In this document: piece after piece, positions 1 through 11,419 of the stretch
Position numbering within the stretch: position 1 is the stretch's first letter
Layout of the letters: each line of letters starts with the position of its first letter
Origin: Phaeodactylum tricornutum CCAP 1055/1
Lineage: Eukaryota > Bacillariophyta > Bacillariophyceae > Surirellales > Neidiaceae
NCBI RefSeq assembly: GCF_000150955.2
Contig: NC_011675.1
Coordinates: forward strand, 264,230 to 328,229
DNA: 64,000 nt
Reading direction: 5' to 3'
Position numbers and translations under genes: made by a program
Notes under the pieces: model-generated
Seen by the model: only the letters and a program-made list of their open reading frames with translations
What the model was told of the DNA's origin: nothing
The model's database searches: none

Positions 1-329
1 TGTTCAACACGGTCTTGCCGAGGAACGGAGTCGAGACTGTCACTGTCTTTAGAGTGAGGCTCTACGTCAATGACGTTTTTCTCCATCACGCTGACTTTGT
101 CAGACGTGTTCTTGCTGCGAGCCAAAGGCTTTGCAGTCTTTTTGCCATTGCCTTCATCATCCAGATATGCCGGCAATGGCGGTGCGGTGCCCGAAGGCTC
201 CTCACCGTCGGAGGAGTCGAATCCTCCGAACTCCTCATCCTGTTTGGATGCGGACGCGGCATCAGCCGGTGAGTCCGTCGCTGCGGCAGGAGCCGGAACA
301 GCGGGAGTGACCTTCCTCGGACAATGCAT
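1..329 (-). CDS. Partial minus-strand open frame, unknown protein, runs off the window
   Basis: On the minus strand an ATG at 329 opens a frame with no stop for at least 109 codons up to the window edge; a stop lies just upstream of that ATG. The predicted peptide starts MHCPRKV, is rich in Ala, Pro, Asp, Ser and Glu, and contains acidic patches such as DEEFGGFDSSDGEE followed by a Lys/Ser-rich stretch. The local base composition is more GC-rich than the retroelement debris to its right, and the long open run argues for coding sequence. The CPRKV start could be the tail of a zinc knuckle, so a retroelement gag fragment is possible; it could equally be the start of a host gene whose upstream DNA is now an LTR-like repeat. 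I do not recognise the family. Confidence 0.4.
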   Translation of the reverse strand, partial: MHCPRKVTPAVPAPAAATDSPADAASASKQDEEFGGFDSSDGEEPSGTAPPLPAYLDDEGNGKKTAKPLARSKNTSDKVSVMEKNVIDVEPHSKDSDSLDSVPRQDRVE

Positions 330-377
330 TCGTTGTCAAGATTTCAAACTCAAAAATTAGAGCTGGTTTGGGTCTAA

Positions 378-1062
378 GTAAATTGATAAAAGGTCTACCA
401 GTACAATGTAAGAGTAGAACTTTTGGGGGGAAAGCCTTGTATAGGCTCCAATTGTTTAAAATTGGGGTCTTTTTAAGATTGTGAGACTAAAGTATAGATT
501 TCCAAAATGGAACATCTTTGAGATGAAAACAGATGTTACGAACGTAAAAACCTGTGACCAATGTACTGGCAATGCAATCTTTTGACAGATTCAATTGTAC
601 TGATCTTGGCTTTGGCTGGATATACAATTGGTACCATAATCAATCACATTGGATGGATGTAGGCTTCCGTACATAGAACCCTGTAACCAATGTACTAGCT
701 GTGCAATCTTTTGACATAGTCAAAACCGCATTGATGTTTTATCTTTGACACAATCAATCTTTTATAGACGTACGTGTTTACAGAAAACATATGTTCAGAA
801 AACATAGCTTTTCTGAGAAGCTTTCCATGTTTTCCTCCAACATGACACTTACGGGTAATGAACCAGATGAACCCTAGTCATCTGGCCACTGCGTCTGTCC
901 TACAACAGGGTCAGGAAAAAGGAAGTGGCAACAAGGCCAAGATCTAGAGCTAATAAATTTTAGATAGATGTTCCAGCAAACAATGCTAATAACTAAGCAA
1001 TTATATCTAGATAGTAATATCAAATTGTAGCATTGCCTGGCTATAATTTATCAATTCAAACA
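378..1062. repeat. LTR-like repeat, copy 1 (fossil)
   Basis: This stretch is matched along most of its length by the sequence at 2701-3411, with roughly four in five bases the same by eye and the right-hand third closest. Both copies begin near a TGATAA word and end near TTATCA, giving short inverted ends as in LTRs. It abuts the start of a copia reverse transcriptase fragment on its right. The divergence between copies indicates old insertions. I saw no convincing target-site duplication. The outer boundaries are uncertain by about 10-30 bases. Confidence 0.6.
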
Positions 1063-2087
1063 CTCTCCCTCAAAACAACACTGGTATAAGTAAATGAACT
1101 TGGCGGATTTGTATTGTGTCCCCCGGCAACAAATCTGGTTTTGCAAGTGAAGTCCATTTTGATAGCAAAAACCATATGACAAGGTGTCCAAGTGTGACCA
1201 ACTGGTTTAGACACATGGGGCTTGAGAACTTTGAATGCTGGCATACTGTTTTTCATCTCCTTTCTGATTGCATCCACCCATATATAAGTGTCAGTGTCAC
1301 AATCAATTTTGAGAGCTTCTTTGACCAATTTCAGCATATGAATACCAAATTTGTGAGTCCTTTTGAGATATCTGGCCTTTACCACTGAAATAATTCTCTC
1401 TTGTTTCCACAACACATTTGGTACCCACCAGGCAAAAGCTGGTTCATGGACTAACTTGCTAGCAACATCATATTCAGAAATGTCAACAGGATTTGATTCT
1501 TTCAGGTCTTTTAATGGAATCCAGGAAGTTGATCCGTCTTTCCACTGTAATAAAAGTTGCCAACTTGTTTGACAAATTTGTTTCACACCATGTTTATTGG
1601 TATAATACAGGTTGTTGGGGGCAACCGCCAATCTGTCCTTTTGATGATCACCAATTTCATCCATAAAAAGATAACAACAACCCTCGTCATCAACCTGTGA
1701 ATAAATATGCTCAGCAATAAAGTTTGCTCCATATTCCTGTACATTGCTGTCTGGAAATTGCACTTCCAAGATATGAGTATCCACAATTGGATCAGGATTT
1801 GATCTTCCAATTGGAAACCCATCTCAATCTTTCTTCTGTCCAATAACTTGACCAGCACCAATATGGTCATGCTTTGGTATTACAACTTCAGCATTGACAT
1901 ACTTGTGAAATGCTTCATGATCATACTCAGTGGCTTGTGGCATTGTTTCCTGGTCCCCTGTATAATTATCCAAGTATGTCTCAAATTCATTGGGTTCCAC
2001 CTTGAAAACATGAGAATTCTTTACACAATCATCTTTGTTCATAACATAACAAATGTTCTTTGCAAAACTCTCCTGAAGTAATTTCAC
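1056..2087 (-). mobile_element. Ty1/copia fossil: integrase C-terminal region to start of reverse transcriptase
   Basis: Minus-strand coding remnants read like the diatom copia region that links integrase to reverse transcriptase: YSQVDDEG, LLQWKDGST, SWIPLKDLKESNP, EPAFAWWVP and then HKFGI, followed by the opening of the reverse transcriptase (TRFVAGGH, then TYTSVV). The element is broken: several interruptions are visible and the reverse transcriptase is cut off where the LTR-like repeat at 378-1062 begins. It probably belongs to the same element as the integrase and protease remnants at 3411-3720 and 4370-4700, with the second LTR-like repeat lying between them. It is old, judging by its decay. 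Confidence 0.75.
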
Positions 2088-2121
2088 CTGTTCAGAATTA
2101 AGATCACTTGTAGAAAGTGGG

Positions 2122-2630
2122 GAGTAAGTAGTTCAAAGTATATGAGCACACATGACATCACTAATATCATGACCAGGTCCAAGCCAGCAACCAAGTTTCC
2201 ATTTGTCCTCTGGAAAGTCAACTGGATCCAAATATCATACCCAATCATACTATGCAAACTGAGTAAGTAGTTCAAAGTATATGAGCACACATGACATCAC
2301 CAATATCATGACCAGGTCCAAGCCAGCAACCAAGTTTCCATTTGTCCTCTGGAAAGTCAACTGGATCCAAATATCATACCCAATCATACTATGCAAACTT
2401 GTGCAAGTGACTAATGTCTTCCAAGCCAGCAACCAAGTTTCCATTTGTCCTCTGGAAAGTCAACTGGATCCAAATATCATACCCAATCATACTATGCAAA
2501 CTTGTGCAAGTGACTAATGTCTTCCAAGCCAGCAACCAAGTTTCCATTTGTCCTCTGGAAAGTCAACTGGATCCAAATATCATACCCAATCATACTATGC
2601 AAACTTGCGCAAGTGACTAATGTCTCCCAA
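2122..2630. repeat. Compound tandem repeat, 139-bp then 103-bp units
   Basis: A segment starting GAGTAAGTAGTTCAAAG occurs at 2122 and again at 2261, a 139-base period. Inside it, the block starting CCAAGCCAGCAACC recurs at 2179, 2318, 2421 and 2524, the last three spaced exactly 103 bases apart. The copies are nearly identical, so the expansion is much younger than the surrounding fossil elements. The array lies inside copia debris and creates repeated short open frames on both strands that are not genes. Confidence 0.85.
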
Positions 2631-2700
2631 CACTGCTGTGTTTGGAATGTTGTTGTTCAATGTGTAAATATTGTACACAATTGACAATCAAATCATACAT

Positions 2701-3411
2701 TGTAACTGATAAGATTCTACCTGCTTACGAGTGTATTTGTAGAATACGACGAAAGAGTAGAAGTTGGGGGGAAAGCCTCGTAGAGGCTCCGATTGTTTTA
2801 ATCGGTAGGTTTTTAGATTGAGATTGTGAGACTAAAATAGAGGTTCCAAAATGAAACCTTTTGTGTTGGAAACAGAATGTACGAACGGAGAAACCCCGTA
2901 GCCAATGTACTGGCTATCGAACCATTGACATAGTTTTTGTCGAGATGATTGGATCACCTATGTGATCGCCAAACCATCGAGTTCGGATGGTGCCAACAGT
3001 ATCTGTTGACAACTTTCATCTAGGGAAACCGTATGGTAATCAGGAATATTTCGTTCCTAGCATATCAGGTTTGATAAGACGAGTTGTCTTATACGCCTCA
3101 TGCAACGGAACCAGAGCTGTGTATGTTGCAAACATTTGGGTGCACAACGCAAATATTTGGTTTCCTATGAGACGCTTCGTATTTTCCTCCGGCATGCCAT
3201 ACACGGGAAATGAACCCGACGAGGACAGTCGTCTGGCCACTGCGTCTGTCCTACGACAGAGCCAGGAAAAAGGAAATGGCAATGAGGCCAAGATCTAGAG
3301 CTAGTGAATCCTAGATAGATGTTCCAACAAACAATGCTAAGGCTAAGCAATTCTATCTACAACGTAGTATCAAATTGTAGCATTGTGTGGCTATAATTTA
3401 TCATAACTCCA
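2701..3411. repeat. LTR-like repeat, copy 2 (fossil)
   Basis: This is the second copy of the repeat at 378-1062, starting TGTAACTGATAAG and ending near TTATCATAACTCCA, which gives a TG...CA outline and imperfect inverted ends. It lies between an integrase core remnant on its right and the integrase C-terminal remnant on its left, so it looks inserted into, or recombined within, an older copia element. It may be a solo LTR. The boundaries are approximate. Confidence 0.6.
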
Positions 3412-3720
3412 CGCCAATATCCCACAGCCGTTCTGACGCTTGAAACTTTGACATAGCTGTATTTGTCTGCATTTCAGTGCTTTAATTGCAGTCTCCATTT
3501 GATTCAACCATGGTGAATATGGCTCAATTTCTCTAGCTTGAGCTCCTGCAGCACAAACCTTTTGCCTGAACTCTCCCTGAACTAACTCTTTTCAGCTGGA
3601 ACTCCCTCTTAATGGAATAAAAAGCCAACGTATTGTGAGCCTGACCTTTCAATTTCATTAGGTAAGCATGTGTCCAGTCAACATTGTTCACATAAATGTT
3701 ACGGTATACACCATTGCAAC
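3411..3720 (-). mobile_element. Ty1/copia fossil: integrase core remnant
   Basis: The minus strand still spells recognisable integrase pieces: WTHAYLMKLKGQAHNTLAF, and then a stretch reading like AREIEPYSPW, LNQMETAIKALKCR and RQIQLCQSF, which matches the end of the catalytic core in diatom copia integrases. The piece is broken and short. Its place, downstream on the minus strand from the protease remnant and upstream of the integrase C-terminal remnant, fits the copia order protease, integrase, reverse transcriptase within one decayed element. Confidence 0.65.
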
Positions 3721-4369
3721 ATGTCTGTGCGACAGGTAAAAGATACCAACAGGAACATGGGTGGTGATCATGTTGAGGATGGTGATGGAACCGTTGAATT
3801 TGTGTTGGCCTTATTGTACGACACGATGTCTTTGCGGGATGACTATGGGAATCCTTTGGAAGAGGATACTGGAAAGGATTATACAAATGAATGATAGGAT
3901 CCAATTTCACGAATTATGAGGGAGTAATCAAGGAGGAATGAATACTCGCTACAAGATTCTGTGTGGGATTTATATTTAGAAGAAGAAGACTTGTACATGT
4001 GAGTAAGATTATCTGGAACATGGTAACGGCAGTCCAGTGAACTGGACCTCCCTAGCTTGATGGACTAGTAGTAGAATAATCTTCCTCTCATTGTTTTAGA
4101 AAGTCATTGATCCAAATATTGCATTAGCATAGGTCCTTGTATCCGCTGTCTAACCCGTGGGGAGCGTTGTAAGCGAGTTGAGTTTTACAGTCCCTAGGCT
4201 TGCTTAGGTGTATTGCAGGTCGTTCGTAATAACGCCCAACCTTCCTTTACCAGACTTTGTCAACACAGCGTTTTCCTGTCCTACATACATACATTGGTTG
4301 TACTACATAACAAATAAATTGAATGCAATAACTCTGTAAGCTTTTCCAACAAAAATCAGGGACAATCAT

Positions 4370-4700
4370 TGACCTCAATATTATTTAATTGAAGTTGATT
4401 TGGATTTAAGAAAGCATGTTCCATTGTAGGAAAATGTAAGGCCTGATAAATGACTAAAATAAATGTTTCATATGTGTAAGGATGATCAAAAGCAAGTGCA
4501 GCAGAGACAATTGGTACAGACCAGACTTGACCAAATGTAGATAAAAATGCAGAAACATCAACCGTTTGAGAGGTTTCTTGAAATATATAAGCGTGTCAAC
4601 CAACACCACATGTATCTGCGTGAGAATCAAACTCCGCATGTCATATAATTGCACCATCAAGTGACTGTATAGAAATAGAATGTGTAGACACAACCAACAC
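4370..4700 (-). mobile_element. Ty1/copia fossil: protease remnant
   Basis: The minus strand near 4590-4630 encodes EFDSHADTCGVG, the DSHAD-type aspartic protease signature common in algal copia elements. Downstream remnants read like VSAFLSTFGQVWSVPIVSA, also expected for this protease region. The segment is broken in several places and AT-rich. I saw no intact gag upstream of it. Confidence 0.6.
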
Positions 4701-4978
4701 TTTTGGTAATTGTCAAGAATTCCTTTGCAACATGCTCCAACCTGCCAATGATTTCAATGTAAGAGAACTTGTATCATTGTGACTGGTCATCCGTTAGAAT
4801 TAACACCAGATGCATTTTGACGCTTTCCACCAGCTTCTCCACGTAATGGATGCAAATGACACTTTTGTTCTGGATTCATGGTCTTATATTCATTGTATAA
4901 TATTTATCCACCATACCACTGATAGATCCTTTGTTGAAAACACCTTGTGTCACCCTGTCCTCACCCTTTGCCTTGCCC

Positions 4979-6375
4979 TTATTCATGACCAGATTGACCT
5001 GATGAAATATTTTGCAGCTCAGCTTGATTCTGTTCTTCAATAAACTCACTCAGAAAATTCACTGTTGCTTCAAAAACATTTTTCAAAGATGGGTTAGCAC
5101 AAACAGTGGCAAATGCAGAATTTAGAATGGTGCCTGAATGCACTTCAAAAATTTTCAAACTCTGGCTGCCTCCGTCAACAGTTCTCCAAACTCCTCCATA
5201 TCCATGTGCACTTGCTGATGAATCTCCGCAAAACACTCAAAAGCAAAGCCAAAACACTCTCTGTTATATAACTTTGCTTCAAGGTCCCCTTCAGCTTGTG
5301 TCATAAATGTTGATTGATTTGTTGGTTTCAAATAATGCGAATGCAAAGCAAACCCCACTGCACAACCGTTTCAAGCTCTTGAATACAACAACACCCAACT
5401 CCAAGCCGGACCCCCATGAGTACAACCAAAAATTTACTGCAAATGCAATGTTGGGTTGCATTGACTTCTCCAAGTAGTTGAGCTTACCAATGACCAATCT
5501 ATACTGAAAATGTTGGTCAAATGGTGCGGAATTGATATGCCTGCAAAGGCCTTTTGTTGTCAATGCCAGTGTTGGCTTCATTGAAACTCTCTCAATGTTT
5601 AGCCTCAAATCCTCTAAAATAGAATCAATGAGATGTGGCTGGGTAAGATGTACTTTGTCACCCTGCCTATCAATTTCACTCCCAAAAAGTCTGAGACTCC
5701 TGGTTTGCTAGTCAGATTCAATCCGGCATTCATTATGTTGTGTTTGATTTGGTTGAGTTCTTCCAGATCTGGACCTGCAAGAATGCTATTGTTGGTGTAT
5801 AGAACATATACCAATTGACCGCAGTAAAACAAATATTTATCATGCTTGCTTTGCATGAAACCACACTCCGTAAGTTTAGAAACTAGATGCTGATTCCAAA
5901 CTTGCCTGGCTTGTTTGAGTCTGTAGTAATTCTTCTTGATTTGTAAAACATATTCTTCAGAATCTTTGGCATCAACTGTAAAGCCGTTTGGTATCTTCAT
6001 AAACATTTTGCACTCCACTTTGGCTTGTGTGAATGCTAGAACAAAATCAATTTGTTGCATATGCCAACAGTTAATTAGTGCAAGAGTTAGAATATAACAA
6101 ATTGTAGGCTATGCTGCAACTGGCACGTACATTTCCCAAAAGTTGACTCCTTGAATTTGCTTGTATCCGTCAAAAGCTAGCCTAGCTTTCCACTTGTAGA
6201 CCTCACGCATTGAAATGCGTCGCTTCCTTTTCCTTGACCACACTGCCATGGTATAGTGATAAAGTGTAGCCACACAATACTGCAATTTGCCACTAAGGTG
6301 AGCAATTGCCACTGTTATTCTTGTTTTCCATGAAGCTTTGAATCTTGGGCCTACACAGTCCACATCTCTCATCAA
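4979..6375 (-). mobile_element. Ty1/copia fossil: reverse transcriptase and RNase H remnants of a second element
   Basis: In minus-strand order the remnants read as the reverse transcriptase start (KARLAFDGYKQIQGVNFWE, then VPVAA), the palm region (QIDFVLAFTQAKVE, then MKIPNGF), the thumb side (YRLVIGKLNYLEKS, then PNIAFAV) and an RNase H remnant between about 5358 and 4979. Its reverse transcriptase opening differs clearly from the one at 1056-1200, so this is a different copia lineage and the two are not halves of one element. The piece is broken, with several interruptions, and I found no LTR for it. It looks old. Confidence 0.8.
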
Positions 6376-7290
6376 CTTGAATCAGATTCGGCACGCCGGA
6401 CATCAGACTTTAGACTTGTAAAGACTAGAGCCCTAGTTGTATGTTTTCATACGGGTTCGTCTGGCGTCGTGCTACTCTCGTCAATGGCTGCCGTCTACAT
6501 GTTCATGTCGCATAGAACAAGGCTTGACACGGGGGTGCCACGAACTTTGACTTTGCATGCAATACAGCTAAATTTATATTCATCCGGGTTGTTTTAGAAT
6601 TCTCTCCCAGAGTTCTGCTCGTGGGACCGGACACGACGTGCTCCGGTTTCTTTGCAAATGGAATCGTGTCCACTGTTACCTACGTACAAATTGTTCGGCA
6701 CTCTCTCTAGTAGTTTAAGATATGCTATTCTTTTGGCTTATCGTGATGACTACCCTCGATATCTGTCTGCCAGTGAGATTTTGCTCGTTCTTTACTCGGC
6801 TGGATCCACGAAACAAAAGCACTGCATACTTTCGGACTGCCCCCTTCTCGTTTGGACTCGAGAGAGAACCTTCTCATTCGACAGCATAAGGATACGATTG
6901 GAGATCATAGTCGATCGAACAGGAGCTTTCGAAAGCTTTGTCGATAGACTCTTGTTAGTTAGCATCACCGTTCGTATACTGCAGGCTGTGGCTGACGAGA
7001 AGGATTGTCCCGTTGTGTCAGCCAGGACGGAATATCACCGATTCCGGATCCATAAATTATCGTGAAATCACTCTCTGTCTCCCTCTTGCTTTTGCTCAAT
7101 CCAAACATCATTCAGAATTTTTCTTTTGCGTTGGAGTGACCTTTTGCCCCGATACGGGCTCCCAACCCGTTGAAATTCTGTGTCTTCAGAGCATCCCACA
7201 TAGAACATTACTGATCCGTTGACGCTTTACCCATCAGTACAAGAACATACCTACCTACCAACATCCCCACACATACATTTACAACACACT
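6376..7290. other. Intergenic, no supported gene
   Basis: This is the boundary between the retroelement debris and the gene-rich part of the window. An open frame with an ATG at 6658 (135 codons) has no recognisable domain and no other support, so I do not call it. The last 100 bases before 7291 form the likely 5' leader of the PI4-kinase gene. Confidence 0.5.
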
Positions 7291-9670
7291 ATGATTGTTT
7301 CTCTGAGTGAAGACCAGAAGACAGCGATTAACACTTATCGCGGGCCGGATTTGAAGCTTTTTGTACGGGACGTTCGCGACCGCCAAGGCAGGAAGCGAGC
7401 TATTACTGTACGCTCATGGTCGAGCATCAAGGATGTCAAGGACGTCATTCGCACCTTGCTCCAGGTTCCTCCCAGTGCCCAGCGCTTGTATTATGGTCCC
7501 CTTTTAACGTCTGGAGGTGAACTACCCAACCACCGAACGTTGCACGATGCAGGGATTTACCGCTCCGGGGAAACGTTACTTTTAGATATCCAAACTTCTT
7601 CCCATAATTCCAACGGCTATTCATCCAACTTAAGATCGACCGGAGATGTATCGATATCGTCCTCCATGATTGATGCCACACCTCGGCGATTGCGCACAAT
7701 AGTTCAACGCGCCCGTCGCGGGCTTGCTCTCGGTCTCAAGCCAAATCTCGTCTTGGATGGCTCCGGCGGAACGTACTTTTTGCACGATGCCCATAAAAAC
7801 CATGTAGCAGTCTTCAAACCAGGCGACGAAGAGCCTTACGCTGAAAACAATCCCCGAGGCTACCTCCAACAACCCGGGCAACACTTATCTTTGCGAGAAG
7901 GTATTGCTCCTGGGGAAGCCTGCATTCGAGAAGTGGCAGCGTATCTCTTAGATCACGATGGCTTTAGTGGAGTTCCCATGACGACCCTCGCAGAAGCCCG
8001 CCACCCAGCCTTCAACATAAATGGCGCTCGTTTAAAGGTCTCCGAAGGCGGGGCGTCTGTCGGATGGCACTCGACTACACCAAACTCGCCAGTGAAACCA
8101 GCGTCGATGCGCAAGGCTGGCTCCTTTCAAGAGTTTATTCGTTGCGAATGTACGATGGATGATCTAAGCCCCAGTAAAATTACAGCAGAAGAGATTCATA
8201 AGATTGCGATTTTGGATATTCGGGTAATGAACGCCGACCGTAATTCCGCCAACCTCTTGTGTCGACGACTTCCGGACAACACCCTTGTGCTCGTTCCCAT
8301 TGACCACGGGTACTGTCTGCGATCCGTTTGTGATGTTTCATGGATGGATTGGTGCTGGTTGGATTGGCCACAGATGAAAGAGGTATGTAGCTTAGCGGCT
8401 GTGCTGAGATTTCGTGATAGCCGGTGGACGAATTTCTTACCATATAATATCTACTCTTTGCATCTAGCCGTTGAGTGACAAATCCAAAATGTACATTCTC
8501 AATCTTGATATTGAAGCGGATGCTCGACTTTTGCGTGAGCGCCTCAGCATTTGTGAAGACGCAATTGACAATTTTCGTGCATCTTCCCTATTGCTGAAGG
8601 CCGGCGTCAAAGCAGGTCTTACGTTGTACGATATTGCTATCATGTGTTGTCGTAACGACAACATGGGCGAGATTCCTTCAAAGCTAGAAAGCCTGTCCAC
8701 CATGGCATCAGAACTTGCTTCAATTGCAGTGGAAAACGAGCGTTGGCATCACTCTGCTGCGTCGCGTGCTCTCGTGGAGCAACTTACGCCTGCCCATGGG
8801 TATGTTGTATCCCGAGATCGATTGAGCACGAAACGCTTTCACAAGTCCGTTTCTAGCGCCGAATTCACTTCTTTTGCAAATGAATCGATGAAAAGAATTG
8901 AGTTGGATGACGATCGAGTTGCGGAGTTCGAAAACCTGTCACCGGGGAGGGCTCAGTCTTCTGGTTCGGACTCGAGTACTGAATCAGTAGAAGCAGTTGT
9001 GGTAGATGACTGCGAAGAATGGGCGGCTCACATCATTGCAGATGTGAGCGTTGAGCTCCCATCGGCGCCTCCTCGGAAGGCGCGATGCAGCTCCGTAACA
9101 TCAGAGGACGGCGATTCAATCCTTTCCAGTTCTCCGAAAGGGTTTTGGAGCGTGGCACCTGGAAGGTCTCCTCCGATCTCTGACGACGGCTCGTGTACCT
9201 GGAGTCCTCAGTTTTCTTCGTCCCCTCATGGTTCGGAACACAGCGTGGGTCCAACGCCGCCGCCTTTGCTTAGGCTACCAAGAGCTGAGAGTTCAAAGTC
9301 AGACAAACGTGCTAGTGTAACGTTTGCTGACCTAGTCCCGTCGTGCGGCCCTCCATCTACGGTATCTAAATTCAAGCCAAAAGCTAAATTAGCCATGAGC
9401 TTTGCCGGTATGACACGCACTGATTTTGGCATGGCGAGAAGCAAAAGCTATTCAGCTTTAAGCAACAGCCTCGACTCCAGCTCGTGCACCTCAAGAGCTC
9501 GGAAAACACCACAGGCGATCGGCCTGTCCGGGCCATTTACGGAAGACTTTGAACTTTACCGCATGTACTTTCTCAAATTTATTGACTTGGTTGTTGTGCG
9601 AGAGACAACATCTGCAATTTATCTTTTGAGTAAAAACGATTCCACTGCCAATTTGCCGACCATAATTTAG
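7291..9670 (+). CDS. Type II (gamma) phosphatidylinositol 4-kinase-like protein with ubiquitin-like domain
   Basis: Two exons, 7291-8382 and 8468-9670, joined by an 85-base intron (GTATGT...CTAG) at a codon boundary, give about 764 residues. The first ATG in the frame is at 7291. Residues about 20-95 form a ubiquitin-like domain ([15 protein letters not shown]... LYYGPLL...). A PI3/PI4-kinase catalytic domain follows, with GGTYFL, VAVFKP, the catalytic-loop run [16 protein letters not shown] and VPIDHGYCL as the metal-binding DFG equivalent. The order matches plant ubiquitin-like PI4-kinase gamma proteins, some of which phosphorylate proteins and not lipid, so the substrate is uncertain. The C-terminal 250 residues are Ser-rich and unordered, and diverge from plant members. 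Confidence 0.85.
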
Positions 9671-10084
9671 ATTCATTCAGCTTTTAATTTTTACGATATA
9701 TCTCACCTTTGAAACCTCACTAGAATAAGTGATGTATTCTACATCGGCTCCCGCTTTCTTTTGCCCAACAAACATTTTGCTCGCTACAGTACTTTGAATC
9801 GTACAAGTAGCAGAAATACTGGAGCGCTAAGAGCCAAATCTGTACCTCTGTGCAATTCTCTTCAAGTAGGAGTTCCCCAGTCCGGATCCTCTGAGTAAAC
9901 GAAACCACTGTGGCTGCTTTTTTGAGCTAGAACCGCAAAAACATGCTCAGGGAATTACGGAAAGAGAGCTATCTTGCTATCACTGCTGCTAAGGCACAAA
10001 AGGGCAAACGTGATCACCTCAGTGGGCTCCCATTGTAGGGGAGTAGAGCATTCGGTTGAGAATCCTTTCACGAAAGGAACGTAT
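9671..10084. other. Convergent intergenic gap
   Basis: The gap lies between the 3' ends of the PI4-kinase gene and the minus-strand gene at 10085. I see only short open frames, with no repeat and no RNA gene. Confidence 0.5.
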
Positions 10085-10699
10085 TCATTCCTTGTTTTCC
10101 GCTTCCAAGTCTATGTTCCAATCCATAGCAAATAGCTTCTTTCGTAACTTTCTCTCAACGACACCGCTCCATCGTTTGTTAGGATTTTCCTCTCGATCGA
10201 GCTCGTCGAGCTTGCCCGCAGCATCAACCAGCAATGCCAAGATGGGGGAACACTTGCTCCGGCTCTGGGGTGGCCCTCTTTCACAAATTCGATCAAACAT
10301 TTTCTGGACTTGCTCCTGAGAAAAGCGTCCGTCCCTGAGAAGAGGCATCACTTCTTCCACTGAATACAACAGCTCCGTGTTTTTGTCAACAGTTTGTTTA
10401 ATGAGTAGATGTTCAATCCAGGCCTCCACTCGTGCTACTTCTTTGTTCAGCTTTTCCTGCTTGGCGTTTTGAAGTTCTAATTTCAAGGCTTCGGCCTCAT
10501 CCCGGAGCGCTTCTGCTTTCTGGTGAAGTTTTGTTGCGAGTGTCAGATTCCGCTCAGACTCTTCCTTCGGGTTGCAAAACGTGATGGGTTCATGTCCTTT
10601 TCGGTAGAAAGCTAAAGACCTACGAACAAACAAGAACCCCTGCGTCGGGATCCAAAAGGCCAGCAAGACGTGAAGTAGGATTACGTAGTCGCGTTGCAT
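10085..10699 (-). CDS. Probable plastid-targeted coiled-coil protein, unknown function
   Basis: This single-exon gene encodes 204 residues. The N terminus (MQRDYVILLHVLLAFWIPTQ, then GFLFVRR) is a signal peptide with a likely cleavage after TQG and a phenylalanine next, followed by a basic stretch: the bipartite plastid-import pattern of diatoms. Residues about 45-105 form a charged coiled coil (LATKLHQKAEALRDEAEALK...). The C-terminal half contains a helical region with LLYSVEEVMPLLRDGRFSQE and ends in charged residues. I do not recognise the family; it may be diatom-specific. It is transcribed away from SRP54, sharing the 720-base intergenic region with it. Confidence 0.7.
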   Translation of the reverse strand: MQRDYVILLHVLLAFWIPTQGFLFVRRSLAFYRKGHEPITFCNPKEESERNLTLATKLHQKAEALRDEAEALKLELQNAKQEKLNKEVARVEAWIEHLLIKQTVDKNTELLYSVEEVMPLLRDGRFSQEQVQKMFDRICERGPPQSRSKCSPILALLVDAAGKLDELDREENPNKRWSGVVERKLRKKLFAMDWNIDLEAENKE

Positions 10700-11419
10700 G
10701 GTCTGATTTCACGAGATGCTGGAACAAGCGGTTGAGATAGGGAGACACATGCACGACCCTGCACAGCCGCAACGCCCGATTGTGGACAATTATACTTGTC
10801 AACGTGGATTATTTAGGCGTGATTTAGCTACTCTTGCCCAAAAACTACACAAAGAATGCCGGCAACCGATTGCCATCAGTCCTTCATTCCGGAGCTCTGG
10901 TTCTGCTTTGTCCTCTCGGCTTGTAAGCAAGTCCCCGAGAGCGCAGATGAAGATCGACAGACGAGACCTGATTTTCTGCTTTGCGGTTACTTTGGGCTCT
11001 CTCCCAGTGACTCCTTTTTTTACAGTGACAGGCAATTGTACTTCACAATTCTAACTGTTATGCAAGTTACTTCCCTTTTTCTCCATTACGACATGGACAT
11101 GTCTCATCCGATATGTCGGTTTTTACTGGTACTAAAAACGATGAACTGTATACTACCGTACTCTATACGGCATGAACAGAAGAATCCTCTGGAGTGATGT
11201 CCGAGAAACGTACGATTCTTGACTGTGAATTCCTTAACTGTTAATTTTCGCCCTGTGTGGTTGCCGTTGTTTGGAATCGGGAAGTAACCGTTCACTCGTT
11301 CTATATCTCTTTGCCTGCTCATTACTGCAGCAAGCGTTGACAAGAGACAACCCTCTGGTTACGGAAAGGTCTAACCAAGCAAGAGTCACATTGAACCTAC
11401 GGGTTTTATCCTGCGTAAG
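10700..11419. promoter_or_regulatory. Divergent intergenic region with four TNACWGTNA palindromes
   Basis: This region separates the minus-strand coiled-coil gene from SRP54 and probably holds both promoters. Four copies of the palindromic word TNACWGTNA lie at 11020-11028, 11052-11060, 11220-11228 and 11235-11243, the last two only 15 bases apart. The word contains the MYB-type core CNGTTR in two of the copies. Function is inferred from recurrence only. Confidence 0.4.

Noticed and set aside
1056-1100. Polypurine tract next to an LTR
   Set aside because: The purine-rich stretch on the minus strand is part of the reverse transcriptase coding remnant and cannot be counted as independent evidence for an LTR boundary.
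2122-2630. CRISPR-like array
   Set aside because: Units are contiguous with no unique spacers, and the genome is eukaryotic; this is a plain tandem repeat.
6658-7065. Plus-strand open frame of 135 codons
   Set aside because: No recognisable domain, no homologue known to me, and a composition like the surrounding non-coding DNA.
7219-7290. Upstream extension of the PI4-kinase frame
   Set aside because: The frame is open but begins at a TTG, not an ATG; the first ATG is at 7291.
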